Positions 49,854 through 58,843 of a stretch of DNA of 64,000 nucleotides are shown one piece after another. The stretch lies in NCBI GenBank assembly GCA_035997045.1, contig DASYIY010000057.1, positions 1 through 64,000 on the forward strand. Direction: 5' to 3'. Each line of letters starts with the position of its first letter. Position 1 is the stretch's first letter. Source of the stretch: VRUE01 sp035997045 (GTDB lineage Bacteria > Actinomycetota > Thermoleophilia > Solirubrobacterales > 70-9). The notes beneath the pieces were generated by a model that saw nothing but the letters and a program-made list of their open reading frames with translations, did no database searches and had not been told where the DNA came from. Position numbers and translations under genes: made by a program.

Positions 49854-50822
49854 ATCAAGGCGGCGGCGATACACGAGAACGGCGGTCCGGACGTGCTGCG
49901 CTATGAGGACGTCCCCGATCCCGAGTGCTTCGACGGCTGCGTGCTGGTCGACGTCGAGGCGATCAGCATCGAGGGTGGCGATCTGCTCGCCCGGGCGCTC
50001 TCGCCGCTGCCCGCGAGCCCGCACATCGTCGGCTACCTCTGCGCCGGCACGGTCGTCGAGGTCGGTGCCGGCGTCGAGAGTCCCGCGGTTGGCGAGAAAG
50101 TGGTGGCGCTGAACGCAAACGGCTCCCACGCCGAGAAGCGCGTTGTGCCGGCGGCGATGACCTGGCGGATTCCCGAGGGTCTCGATCCCGCGGTGGCCGC
50201 CTGCATCCCGGTCGCCTTGGGCACCGCGCACGAGTGTCTCTTCACCGCCGCGAACCTCGAGCGTGGGCAGACGGCACTGATCCATGCCGGTGCGGGCGGC
50301 GTCGGGATGGCGGCGATCCAGATGGCGGCGCAGGCGGGCGCGACTGTTATCTCGACTGCCTCGAGCGACGAGAAACTGGAGCGCTTGAAGCCGTTCGGCC
50401 TCAATCACGGCATCAACTACGCCTCCGAGAGCTTTGTCGAGCGGGTTCGCGAGCTGACCGACGGCCGCGGCGTCGACGTCGTGCTCGACTCGGTCGGCGG
50501 CAAGAACCTGGTCGACAGCATCGAGGCGCTGGCCTACCGGGGAACGCTTGTCAGCGTCGGCGTCGCCGGCCGGGCCGGCTCGGACGTCGAAGCCAAAGCG
50601 CTGTGGGGGAAGAACAACACCCTCCGCGGTGTCTTCCTCGGCGGCGCACTGATCTCCGAGCACCCGCGGGTCCACCAGATGATCGCCGAGCTGATCGAGC
50701 GCGTCGCGCGCGGGGAGCTGCGGGTCGAGATCGATCGCTCCTTTCCACTCGCCGAAGCGGCTGAGGCCCACGCGTACCTCGAGGGCCGCAACGCCTTCGG
50801 CCGGGTAGTGCTGAAGCCCTAG
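49854..50822 (+). CDS. zinc-free MDR/quinone oxidoreductase-like dehydrogenase, probable ATC start
   Basis: 322 aa. The frame has a stop (TAG, 49842-49844) and then only D-R-S-I-K-A-A-A-I-H-E-N-G-G before the first GTG at 49893. Family N-termini read MKAAxIHExGGPDVLxYEDVP, so the natural start is the ATC at 49854; GTG 49893 would remove the first strand. The Rossmann motif is ALIHAGAGGVGMAAIQMAAQAG, with NYASESFVERVRELTDGRGVDVVLDSVGG; no Zn ligands are seen, as in QOR/zeta-crystallin. It lies 9 nt after the SRPBCC stop, in one operon. Confidence 0.85.
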   Translation: MKAAAIHENGGPDVLRYEDVPDPECFDGCVLVDVEAISIEGGDLLARALSPLPASPHIVGYLCAGTVVEVGAGVESPAVGEKVVALNANGSHAEKRVVPAAMTWRIPEGLDPAVAACIPVALGTAHECLFTAANLERGQTALIHAGAGGVGMAAIQMAAQAGATVISTASSDEKLERLKPFGLNHGINYASESFVERVRELTDGRGVDVVLDSVGGKNLVDSIEALAYRGTLVSVGVAGRAGSDVEAKALWGKNNTLRGVFLGGALISEHPRVHQMIAELIERVARGELRVEIDRSFPLAEAAEAHAYLEGRNAFGRVVLKP

Positions 50823-50843
50823 GCGCACGGCTGGACTGGACCC

Positions 50844-51266
50844 ATGGCCTACCGCAAGCTGCTTGCCTCCGAGGCGTTCTGGCGCCCCTCGAACCAGATG
50901 GCGGTCGACAACACCGATCTCGGCCGCCAGCTCGAGGCGCGACAGCTGGGCGCCAGGCTCTGGCGGCTGAAGCCGGGACAGGCCTCGACCCGGCACCGCC
51001 ACATCGACCAGGAGGAGCTCTACCTGCTGCTCGAGGGGTCGGGGCGAATCCGCGTCGACGGCGACCTGCTGACGCTCGAGCCGTTGGACAGCGTCCTGGT
51101 CGAGCCCGATTCGACTCGTCAGCTGTTCAACGACACTGCCGCCGATCAGCTCTGGTTCGTTGCCGGGGCACCGCTCGAGGCCGCCAATACCCTTGAGATG
51201 ACCCCGGAGCAGCTCGCGGCCCTCTACCCGGACGGCCCCAAAGCGCTCCCACCCGAGCTCAGCTAG
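50844..51266 (+). CDS. cupin-domain protein
   Basis: 140 aa. Cupin motif 1 is present (GARLWRLKPGQASTRHRHIDQEELYLLLEGSGRIRVDGD) with the metal ligands His-His-Glu, and motif 2 follows (LEPLDSVLVEPDSTRQLFNDTAADQLWFVAGAP), where the fourth ligand His is replaced, so metal binding may differ. The protein resembles single-domain cupins of unknown role. It starts 21 nt after the dehydrogenase, in the same direction, and ends 11 nt before the convergent TrxR-like gene. Confidence 0.88.
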   Translation: MAYRKLLASEAFWRPSNQMAVDNTDLGRQLEARQLGARLWRLKPGQASTRHRHIDQEELYLLLEGSGRIRVDGDLLTLEPLDSVLVEPDSTRQLFNDTAADQLWFVAGAPLEAANTLEMTPEQLAALYPDGPKALPPELS

Positions 51267-51276
51267 AAGGCTTCGC

Positions 51277-52860
51277 TTACGCGGAGGTGGCGGCCGGGGT
51301 TAGGTGCTCGTGGACGAAGCGGACTATCGTCGCGCCCTCGCCGACCGCGGTCGCGCAGCGCTTGATCGAGCCGGCGCGGACATCGCCGGCGGCGAAGACA
51401 CCGGGGGCGCTGGTCTCGAGCAGGCCTTCGGCTCCGGCCTCTGGCCCGGTGAGGATGAAGCCCTTGGTGTCGCGGGCGACGGTGTCGCCGAGCCAGTCGG
51501 TGCAGGGGGAGGCGCCGAGGAAGAGGAAGAGGGCCGAGAGCGGCAGCTGTTCGCCGTCGGTGAGGGTGACGGCTTCGAGGTGGCCGTCTTTGCCGTGCAG
51601 GGTTTCGACTTCGCTGCGGTCGCGAACGGCAACGCCGTAGCGCTCGAGCTCATCGAGCATGTAATTGGACATCGTCTCGCTGAGGTCGGTGCGGCGGTGC
51701 AGGAGGGTGACCAGGGCGCCGCCGCGGGCGAGCCAGACGGCGGCCTGGCCGGCGGAGTTGCCGCCGCCGATCACGCCGACCCGCTGGCCGCCGCAGAGCT
51801 GGGCCTCTGGCGGACCGGCGGCGTAGAAGACCGTGATCCCCTCGTAGCTTTCGAGGTCCTTCACCGGCAGACGTCTGTATTCGGCGCCGGTCGAGAGCAG
51901 CACCGCGCGGGCGGTGATTTCGTTGCCTTCCTCAAGCGTGACCGTGTGCCGGTCGCTGCCCAGCGTGAGCTCGCGCGCTCGGTAGGGCGTCGCCGTGCGG
52001 GCGCCGAACTTTCGCGCCTGGGAGACCGCGCGGCTGGTCAGCTCGGAGCCGCTGATCCCGGCCGGGAAGCCGAGGTAGTTCTCGATTCGTCGTGAGGTCC
52101 CCGCCTGGCCGCCCAGCACTGTGCTCTCTATAACGAGCGTGTCGAGACCCTCGGAGGCGCCGTAGACGGCGGCGCCGAGCCCCGCCGGGCCGCCGCCGAT
52201 GACGAGCAGGTCGACCTCCTCGCGCTGCTCGAGCTCCAGGCCGATACCGAGAGCGCGCGAGAGCTGGCCGTTGCTCGGCCGCCGCAGTTCGACCCCACCG
52301 GGGAGCAGCACGATCGGAATCTCGTCGGCCTCGGCCGCCTCGTAGAGGGCGGTCGCTTTCTCGCTTTCTCCCGGTTCGAGCCAGGTGTGGGGGAGGCGCA
52401 GGCGGCGGGCGAAGTCGAGCGTGCGCAGGGTCTCGCTCGACTCGCGCGGGCCGATGACTTCGAGCCCGATCCCCTGGCGCTGCTGCAGGGCCTCGCGTCG
52501 CTCGATGAAGGCGGAGAGCAGCAGGTCCGAAAGCGAGCCGTCCTCGAAGAGAAGCCGCCGCAGCTCTTCGCGGTCGACCGCGATGTAGCGCATCGGCTCG
52601 ACCACGACGGCGGTGAGGAAGACGGTCTGCCCGGAGAGCAGGTTCATCTCGCCGAGGAAGCCGGAGGCGCCGTGGCGGACGATCTCGCCGCCGGCGGAGT
52701 CGACCACCGAGACCTCGCCCTCGACGATCGCGATGAACGGGTAGCTCGCGTCGCCAACTTCGAACAGCTTCTCGCCGACCTCGGCTGTGCGCTCCTCGCC
52801 GTGCTGGCGCAGCGTCGCGAGCTGTGAGTTCGAGAGCACTCGACTTACGGGAACGGCCAC
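51277..52860 (-). CDS. cyclic-nucleotide-binding domain + thioredoxin-reductase-like flavoprotein
   Basis: 527 aa. Residues about 10-130 form a cNMP-binding-like domain (LFEVGDASYPFIAIVEGEVSVVD... GEMNLLSGQ). From about 200, an NADPH/FAD thioredoxin-reductase core: LLVIGGGPAGLGAAVYGASEGLDTLVIE, GTSRRIENYLGFPAGISG, VGVIGGGNSAGQAAVWLARGGALVTLLHR and APGVFAAGDVR. The usual redox CxxC (CATCDG) is replaced by FYAAGPPEAQLC, with only one Cys. It may act as a sensor or a ferredoxin-type reductase. It is divergent from NhaA-DsbA with 52 nt between starts. Confidence 0.9.
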   Translation of the reverse strand: MAVPVSRVLSNSQLATLRQHGEERTAEVGEKLFEVGDASYPFIAIVEGEVSVVDSAGGEIVRHGASGFLGEMNLLSGQTVFLTAVVVEPMRYIAVDREELRRLLFEDGSLSDLLLSAFIERREALQQRQGIGLEVIGPRESSETLRTLDFARRLRLPHTWLEPGESEKATALYEAAEADEIPIVLLPGGVELRRPSNGQLSRALGIGLELEQREEVDLLVIGGGPAGLGAAVYGASEGLDTLVIESTVLGGQAGTSRRIENYLGFPAGISGSELTSRAVSQARKFGARTATPYRARELTLGSDRHTVTLEEGNEITARAVLLSTGAEYRRLPVKDLESYEGITVFYAAGPPEAQLCGGQRVGVIGGGNSAGQAAVWLARGGALVTLLHRRTDLSETMSNYMLDELERYGVAVRDRSEVETLHGKDGHLEAVTLTDGEQLPLSALFLFLGASPCTDWLGDTVARDTKGFILTGPEAGAEGLLETSAPGVFAAGDVRAGSIKRCATAVGEGATIVRFVHEHLTPAATSA

Positions 52861-52912
52861 CCGCTCAGCCTAAATGGTCGGTCCAGTGGCCGGGAATGAA
52901 AAGCTAGCCGCG

Positions 52913-54799
52913 ATGAGCGGCTCCAGGGTGAGATCGGCGTTCAGCGGGCGAACCGCCTGGGCTCGCAGTCTGCAGGCGCCGCTGCGCGACTTCCTCACGA
53001 CGGAGACCGGCAGCGCCAGCATCCTGCTCGCCGCCGCGCTGGCGGCCCTGGCCTGGGCCAACATCGACCTCTCTTCATACGAGAGCGTCTGGAGCACCCA
53101 GCTCTCGATCCACGTCGGCAGCTCCGGCATCTCCCAGAGCCTGCGCGACTGGGTCAACAGCGGCCTGATGACGTTCTTCTTCTTCGTCGTCGGGCTCGAG
53201 GTTCGGCGCGAGTTCGACGTCGGCGAGCTGCGCGAGCGCCGCCGCCTGGCGCTGCCGGTGCTCGCCGCTCTAGGCGGGATGGTGGTTCCGGTCGCGGTCT
53301 ACCTGGCGATCAACAGCGGCGGCGACGCTGCGAACGGCTGGGGGGTGGCGATGTCGACCGATACCGCCTTCGCGCTCGGCATGTTGGCGCTGGTCGGGCC
53401 GCGCTTTCCCGACCGCCTGCGCGGCTTCATGCTGACGATCATCGTCGTCGACGACGTGGTCGCGCTGCTGGTCATCGCCGTCGCCTACAGCGGCACGGTC
53501 GACCTCGAACCGCTGCTGATCTCGATCGGCGTCTTCGGCCTTATCCTGGTCGCCCTGGCGGCGCGGATCCGTCCCGGGCTCGTCTACCTCCTGCTCGCCT
53601 CGGTCGCCTGGGTGGCGCTGTTCGAGTCGGGCATCGATCCGGTCGTGCTCGGCCTCGCCGTCGGCCTCGTCACCTGGGCCTACCCGGCCGGCCGCGGCGA
53701 GCTGGAGCGGGCGACCGATCTCTTCCGCAGCTTCCGGGAGCAGCCGACCCCGGAGCTGGCCCGCTCCGCCAGCGCCGGACTGCAGGCTGCCGTTTCGCCA
53801 AACGCCCGTCTGCAGCAGCTCTACCACCCGTGGACGAGCTACGTGATCGTGCCGCTCTTCGCCCTGGCCAACATCGGTATCGCAATCAATGGCGACTTCC
53901 TCTCGCGCGCCTACTCCTCGCCGGTCACACTCGGAATCGTCTTCGCCTACGTGCTCGGCAAGCCGGTCGGCGTCGCCGGCGGCTCTTGGCTGGTGACGAA
54001 ACTGAGCCGCGGCAAGCTGCGTCCGCCGGTCGGTTGGGCAGCAACGGTGGGCGGCGGCGCGATCGCTGGCATCGGCTTCACCGTCTCGCTGCTGATCGCC
54101 GCCCTCGCCTTCCACGGGATCGAGCTGCGCGAGGCGAAGCTCGGCGTGCTCAGCGCCGCGCTCGGCGCCTCGGCCCTTACCTGGCTGGTCTTCCGCGCCA
54201 CCGCGATGCTGCCCAAGCGGATGCGCATCCGCGCCCTGCTCGGCGGCTCGGAGACTCTCGTCGATCTGGTCGTGCCGGTCGACCCCGAGCGCGACCACCT
54301 GCGCGGGCCGCTCGAGGCGCCGGTGACCGTGGTCGAGTACGGCGACTTCGAGTGCCCCTACTGCGGCCGGGCCGAGCCGGTGGTGCGCGAGCTGCTCGCC
54401 GACTTCGGCGACGTCCGCTACGTCTGGCGCCACCTGCCGCTCTCCGACGTCCACCCAAATGCCGATTTCGCCGCAGAGGCCGCGGAGGCGGCCGCGGCCC
54501 AGGGGGCGTTCTGGGAGATGCACGACCTATTGCTCGACCACCAGGGCGAGCTGCGCCCGCGCGACCTACAGGCCTACGCCGAACAGCTCGGCCTCGACAT
54601 CGAGCGCTACCGCGACGATCTGCGCCACCACGAGCACGCGCCGCGCATCGAGGAAGACGTCGACTCGGCCGACATCAGCGGCGTGACCGGCACGCCGACC
54701 TTCTTCGTCAACGAGCAGCGCCACGACGGCGCCTACGACATCGAAACGCTCTCGGCCGCGGTACGAGCAGCCGGCGCCCGCTCCGTAATCACTCCCTGA
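52913..54799 (+). CDS. nhaA: Na+/H+ antiporter NhaA fused to DsbA-like thioredoxin domain
   Basis: 628 aa from the ATG at 52913; the frame from 52874 adds 13 residues. Residues about 30-430 are NhaA: FLTTETGSASILLAAALAALAWA, FFFFVVGLEVRREFDVGELRERRRLALPVLAALGGMVVP, the essential VDDVVALL Asp pair, and GIGFTVSLLIAALAF. Residues about 470-628 are a DsbA-type thioredoxin fold with active site GDFECPYCGRAEPVVRELL and cis-Pro TGTPTFFVNEQ. This fusion is known in actinobacteria. The oxidoreductase domain should face the cell exterior. Confidence 0.93.
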   Translation: MSGSRVRSAFSGRTAWARSLQAPLRDFLTTETGSASILLAAALAALAWANIDLSSYESVWSTQLSIHVGSSGISQSLRDWVNSGLMTFFFFVVGLEVRREFDVGELRERRRLALPVLAALGGMVVPVAVYLAINSGGDAANGWGVAMSTDTAFALGMLALVGPRFPDRLRGFMLTIIVVDDVVALLVIAVAYSGTVDLEPLLISIGVFGLILVALAARIRPGLVYLLLASVAWVALFESGIDPVVLGLAVGLVTWAYPAGRGELERATDLFRSFREQPTPELARSASAGLQAAVSPNARLQQLYHPWTSYVIVPLFALANIGIAINGDFLSRAYSSPVTLGIVFAYVLGKPVGVAGGSWLVTKLSRGKLRPPVGWAATVGGGAIAGIGFTVSLLIAALAFHGIELREAKLGVLSAALGASALTWLVFRATAMLPKRMRIRALLGGSETLVDLVVPVDPERDHLRGPLEAPVTVVEYGDFECPYCGRAEPVVRELLADFGDVRYVWRHLPLSDVHPNADFAAEAAEAAAAQGAFWEMHDLLLDHQGELRPRDLQAYAEQLGLDIERYRDDLRHHEHAPRIEEDVDSADISGVTGTPTFFVNEQRHDGAYDIETLSAAVRAAGARSVITP

Positions 54800-54915
54800 C
54801 CGCCCCAAGCGCGGCACGTTGGGGGCGAAATAGGCACCCAATGTGTCACGCCTGGAGGCTGGCTGGTGGACCCGCTATCCTGTTCTGAGACTAACTACAG
54901 AAATTGGACTTAACT

Positions 54916-57207
54916 ATGGCTTACTTGCTGATCCCGCTTGAAGAAACGATCGTTTTCCCCACCGTCACCGCGACCCTGCCGATCGACGTTGGCGATGAGG
55001 AGCGCGTCTTCCTCTTGCCTCGCAGCGATGGCGAGTTCGGCCGCGTCGGCGTCGTCGCCGAAGTGATCGAGCGCGGCCAGTCGCGCCGCGGCGGCCCCGT
55101 CGCCACCGTGGTCGGCCTGCACCGCGGCATCGCCGGCGCCGCCGAGGCGGGCGATTCCGACGCGCTGCGCATCGACGTGCAGGAGATCCGCGACGGCCAT
55201 CCCGACGACGAGCACACGCAGGAGCTGGCGCGCGAGTACCGCGCCGTGGTCGAAGAGATCCTCGAGCTGCGCGGCGACGACGGCCGCATCGCCGCTTTCC
55301 TGCGCTCGGTCGAGGAGCCGGGAGCGCTTGCCGACACGACGGGGTTCAGCCCCGACATCGGGGTCGAGCAGAAGCTGCGCCTGCTGGAGTCGGTCGACGT
55401 CACCGAGCGGCTGCAGATCGCGGTCGACCTGCAGCGCGAGCGGCTCGCCGAGCTGCAGGTGCGCAGCAAGATTCGCGACGACGTCGAGTCCGGCGCCCAA
55501 AAGCAGCAGCGCGACTACTTCCTGCGCAAACAGATGGAGTCGATCCGCAAAGAGCTGGGCGAGGACGAGGGCAACCTGATCGAGGAGTACGAGCGCAAGA
55601 TCGCCGAGGCCGAGATGCCGGAGGCGGTCGCCGAGCAGGCGGGCAAGGAGCTGCGCCGGCTCGAGCGCCAGGGCGAGCAGTCGCCCGAGTCCTCGATGAT
55701 TCGCAGCTACCTCGACTGGCTGATCGCGGTGCCTTGGGCGAAGCGCTCCGAGGAGCGGCTCGACCCGGCGCACACGCGCGAGGTGCTCGACGCCGACCAC
55801 GCCGGGCTCGAGGACGTGAAGAAGCGGATCACCGAGTTCATCGCCGTGCGCAAGCTGCGCGAGGAGCGCGGGATCGAGGACGAGAGCCGCGCCAACGGCG
55901 CGATCCTGACCCTGGTCGGGCCGCCCGGCACCGGGAAGACCTCGATCGGCGAGTCGATCGCCCGCGCTCTGGGGCGGGAGTTCGTCCGCATCTCGCTCGG
56001 CGGCCTGCACGACGAGGCCGAGATCCGCGGCCACAGGCGCACCTACATAGGGGCGCTTCCGGGGCGGATCGTCCGCGCCCTGCGCGACGCCGGCACGATG
56101 AACCCGGTGATCCTGCTCGACGAGGTCGACAAGGTCGGCGCCGATTGGCGTGGCGACCCCTCGGCGGCGCTGCTGGAGGTGCTCGACCCGGCCCAGAATC
56201 ACTCATTCCGCGATCACTACCTCGACGTCGAGGTCGACCTCTCCGAGGTCGTCTTCCTGGCCACGGCGAACATGGTCGACACGATTCCGGCGCCGCTGCT
56301 CGACCGCATGGAGACGATCGCCTTCGACGGCTACACGACCGCCGAGAAGGAGGCGATCGCCCGCGGTTACCTGCTGCCGCGCCAGCTGAAGCGCAACGGG
56401 CTCGAGCCCGACGAGGTCGAGGTCGGCGACGAGATCCTGCGCAGCGTCATCTCCGAGTACACCCGCGAGGCCGGCGTGCGCCAGCTCGAGCGCGAGCTGG
56501 GCAAGCTGCTGCGCGGGGCGGCGACGCGGATCGCCTCGGGCGGGGCGGCGAAGCCGATCGTGCTCGACGCCGATGCCCTGCACGACGCCCTCGGGCGCCA
56601 GCGCTTCTTCCAGGAGTCGGTCGAGCGCACCGCGATCCCCGGCGTCTCCACTGGGCTGGCGGTGACCGGGACCGGCGGCGACGTCCTCTTCATCGAGGCG
56701 ACCGCGATGGAGGGCGACAAAGGCCTGGTCCTGACCGGGCAGCTGGGCGACGTGATGAAGGAGTCGGCGCGGATCGCGCTCTCCTACGTGCGTTCGCACA
56801 GCGATGAGCTCGGCATCGACCCGGCCCGCTTCCAGCGTGAGTTCCATCTGCACGTGCCGGCGGGGGCGATCCCCAAGGACGGTCCCAGTGCCGGCACGGC
56901 GATGACGACGGCGCTGGTCTCGCTGCTGAGCGGGCGCCCGGTCAAGCACACGGTTGGGATGACCGGCGAGGTCACCCTGCAGGGCAGGGTGCTGCCGATC
57001 GGCGGCCTGAAGCAGAAGGTGCTCGCCGCCCACGCAGCCGGGCTGACCGAGGTAATCCTGCCCGAGCGCAATCGCGGCGATCTCGACGATGTGCCCGACG
57101 AGGTGCGCGAGCAGATGACCTTCCACCCGGTGATGAGCATCGGCGAGGTCTTCGAGCGCGCCCTCGAGCCGGCGGAGAACGGCGCGAATGTCGCCTCGAT
57201 GTCGTAG
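54916..57207 (+). CDS. lon: ATP-dependent Lon protease
   Basis: 763 aa from the ATG at 54916; a TTG at 54904 is the only other option. Domains in order: LAN substrate domain (1-190), coiled helical linker (190-290), AAA+ ATPase with Walker A GPPGTGKTS from 335 and Walker B VILLDEVDK, and the C-terminal serine protease with Ser658 in KDGPSAGTAM and Lys701 in GGLKQK, 43 residues apart as in E. coli Lon. It degrades misfolded and regulatory proteins. No HAIR-type palindrome is visible upstream (54800-54915). Confidence 0.96.
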   Translation: MAYLLIPLEETIVFPTVTATLPIDVGDEERVFLLPRSDGEFGRVGVVAEVIERGQSRRGGPVATVVGLHRGIAGAAEAGDSDALRIDVQEIRDGHPDDEHTQELAREYRAVVEEILELRGDDGRIAAFLRSVEEPGALADTTGFSPDIGVEQKLRLLESVDVTERLQIAVDLQRERLAELQVRSKIRDDVESGAQKQQRDYFLRKQMESIRKELGEDEGNLIEEYERKIAEAEMPEAVAEQAGKELRRLERQGEQSPESSMIRSYLDWLIAVPWAKRSEERLDPAHTREVLDADHAGLEDVKKRITEFIAVRKLREERGIEDESRANGAILTLVGPPGTGKTSIGESIARALGREFVRISLGGLHDEAEIRGHRRTYIGALPGRIVRALRDAGTMNPVILLDEVDKVGADWRGDPSAALLEVLDPAQNHSFRDHYLDVEVDLSEVVFLATANMVDTIPAPLLDRMETIAFDGYTTAEKEAIARGYLLPRQLKRNGLEPDEVEVGDEILRSVISEYTREAGVRQLERELGKLLRGAATRIASGGAAKPIVLDADALHDALGRQRFFQESVERTAIPGVSTGLAVTGTGGDVLFIEATAMEGDKGLVLTGQLGDVMKESARIALSYVRSHSDELGIDPARFQREFHLHVPAGAIPKDGPSAGTAMTTALVSLLSGRPVKHTVGMTGEVTLQGRVLPIGGLKQKVLAAHAAGLTEVILPERNRGDLDDVPDEVREQMTFHPVMSIGEVFERALEPAENGANVASMS

Positions 57208-57523
57208 CTGCACCCCGGTCCCGGCCGAGCTGCGGGCGACGGCAAGCCTGCTCGAGCGTCGCTGGACGCTGGCGACGATCTACGCCTGCGCCAGCGGCGC
57301 CTCGCGCTTCAACGAGTTCCGCCAGTCCCTCCCCGGCGTCTCGCCGACGACCCTCTCCGAACGCCTCGAGCAGCTCGAGGCGGCCCTGATCGTCGAGCGC
57401 CACCTCGTCCCCGGTCGCCCCCCGCACACCGAGTACGTCCTCACCCGGCATGGGGAGCAGCTGGCCAGGGCAGTTGCCGGCCTGCTCGAGAAAGGGCAGC
57501 AGGCCAGCGGGCGCATCGGGTAG
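57188..57523 (+). CDS. HxlR-type winged-helix transcriptional regulator
   Basis: 111 aa from the ATG at 57188, which overlaps the end of lon by 20 nt. The HxlR fold is clear: SLLERRWTLATIYACASGASRFNEFRQSLPGVSPTTLSERLEQLEAALIVERHLVPGRPPHTEYVLTRHGEQLARAVAGLLEKGQQ. These regulators control efflux, quinone, or redox genes and often use Cys; the two Cys at the start (CRSCTP) could be sensors. It may be translationally coupled to lon, so both could be under one stress promoter. Confidence 0.9.
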   Translation: MSPRCRSCTPVPAELRATASLLERRWTLATIYACASGASRFNEFRQSLPGVSPTTLSERLEQLEAALIVERHLVPGRPPHTEYVLTRHGEQLARAVAGLLEKGQQASGRIG

Positions 57524-57560
57524 GGCGTGGCTGCCGCGGCGTCGGGGAGCGCCTGGGGCG

Positions 57561-57835
57561 CTATCTGCTTGCGGTCAGTGTCGCGGCTGTGTAGGCGGTG
57601 CCTTCCGAGGCCGCAGCGGTGACGATTTCGGTGAAGGTGCCGGATGATTTGGAGGTGTAGGTGAAGGTCGTTGCGGTTTCGGCGGCCCCTGTGCTGGGGA
57701 TCGCCAGCGGCGTGCCGCTGATCGTGCCGCTGCCGTTGGTCGTGATTTTGACCGCGTGGCCCGTGCCCAGGGCACTGACCGTATTGCCGTAGGTATCGGC
57801 GACGACGACATTGCGCAGGTGAAGAGGCAGGTGGA
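57561..57835 (-). pseudogene. orphan C-terminal fragment of an Ig-like/adhesin repeat protein
   Basis: A frame ending at the TAG at 57561 encodes VVVADTYGNTVSALGTGHAVKITTNGSGTISGTPLAIPSTGAAETATTFTYTSKSSGTFTEIVTAAAS and so on, the Thr/Ser/Gly-rich pattern of bacterial Ig-like (invasin/intimin) domains. Nothing upstream continues it: the frame lacks a signal peptide or a long repeat array before 57835. It is most simply the end of a lost surface-protein gene. Confidence 0.55.
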
Positions 57836-57892
57836 GCCGAGGCTGCCGGCACTGATAACGAGCCGGGCGGAAGCCGTGGGTAGGGTGGCGCG

Positions 57893-58504
57893 ATGGCAGG
57901 CTCAGGCTTCTCCGTGGCGCCGACCCCCGACGACGGGAGGAGGCTCAGCGACGAGCGGCCCTGGGACGAGAGCACGCGGCCGGCGGGTCCGGCTCCCGAT
58001 CCGGAGCGCGAGTACTCGGCCGCCGAGCTGGCCGCGGGCCGGCACCTGATCGATGTTCACGATGGACTACGTGCCGAGCTGGCTCGCCTGCGCGACGCGA
58101 TCGACGAGGTCGCGTCCGGGGTCGCGGACCCCGCTGCGCTGCGGTCGTTCTTCAACCGGATGACGATCAGGCAGAACAACTGGACGCTCGGCGCGTTTTG
58201 CCAGTCCTATTGCCGGGCGGTCACCGGCCATCACTCGCTCGAGGACAGCAGCGTCTTCCCCCACCTGGGGCAAGCCGAGCCCCGGCTGGAGGCCGTCCTG
58301 GCCCGGCTCGGCGAGGAGCACGAGACGATCGCCGAGATCCTCGAGCGGATCGACCAGGCGCTGGTCGCCCTCGTCGCCTCCGAGCCGGACGCGATGAACC
58401 GCGTCCGCGAGTCCGTCGACCTGATCGCCGACGCGATGGCCTCTCACTTCTCCTATGAGGAGCGTGAGCTGGTCGAGCCCCTGGCCCGGCTCGGCTTTTA
58501 CTGA
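57893..58504 (+). CDS. hemerythrin-domain protein
   Basis: 203 aa. The first 50 residues are charged and flexible (TPDDGRRLSDERPWDESTRPAGPAPD). The four-helix hemerythrin-like core has His/Glu ligand positions HLIDVHDGLRAELARL, TGHHSLEDSSVFPHLG, GEEHETIAEILERID and ASHFSYEERELVEPLA, enough for a diiron site. It may bind O2 or NO or act in iron handling. It faces the DUF1508 gene tail to tail with 6 nt between stops. Confidence 0.88.
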   Translation: MAGSGFSVAPTPDDGRRLSDERPWDESTRPAGPAPDPEREYSAAELAAGRHLIDVHDGLRAELARLRDAIDEVASGVADPAALRSFFNRMTIRQNNWTLGAFCQSYCRAVTGHHSLEDSSVFPHLGQAEPRLEAVLARLGEEHETIAEILERIDQALVALVASEPDAMNRVRESVDLIADAMASHFSYEERELVEPLARLGFY

Positions 58505-58510
58505 GCTCGG

Positions 58511-58747
58511 CTAGTTGTGCGCCAGCTCGCGATCGATGATCGTCGCGAGCGCGTCGTTGGCCCCCTCGGCCGGAGTGCCGGAGATCCTTGCGCCCGAGGC
58601 CGCACCGCGGACGTTTTCGGCGGCTCTCAGAGCGTGCCAGTGGGAATCGAACGACTCGCCCGAGGTCGCCACGGTGCGTCCATCGCTGCCGAGCAGCCGC
58701 CAGCGCCATTGGCCAACGAGGTCTTCAAATGCGTCGAATTGGGACAT
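58511..58747 (-). CDS. DUF1508/YegP-like protein
   Basis: 78 aa from the ATG at 58747 (MSQFDAFEDL); the frame from 58813 adds a Cys/Ala-rich leader that I exclude. The DUF1508 beta-beta-alpha unit WRWRLLGSDGRTVATSGESFDSHWHALRAAENVRG is present once, against two copies in E. coli YegP. The function is unknown, perhaps stress-associated. It is same-strand with and downstream of the MerR gene, separated by 97 nt. Confidence 0.78.
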   Translation of the reverse strand: MSQFDAFEDLVGQWRWRLLGSDGRTVATSGESFDSHWHALRAAENVRGAASGARISGTPAEGANDALATIIDRELAHN

Positions 58748-58843
58748 CTCATCTTCTCCTGGTTCGAAGTACGAACATATGTTCGCATCCGCGGCGGCGG
58801 CAAAATGGGGCATGCCTTTTTGGCTCAGCAGCGGCGATGGCCT

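Noticed and set aside
54910..56202. 430-codon minus frame in lon
   Set aside because: Shadow; lon on the plus strand has complete AAA+ and protease motifs.
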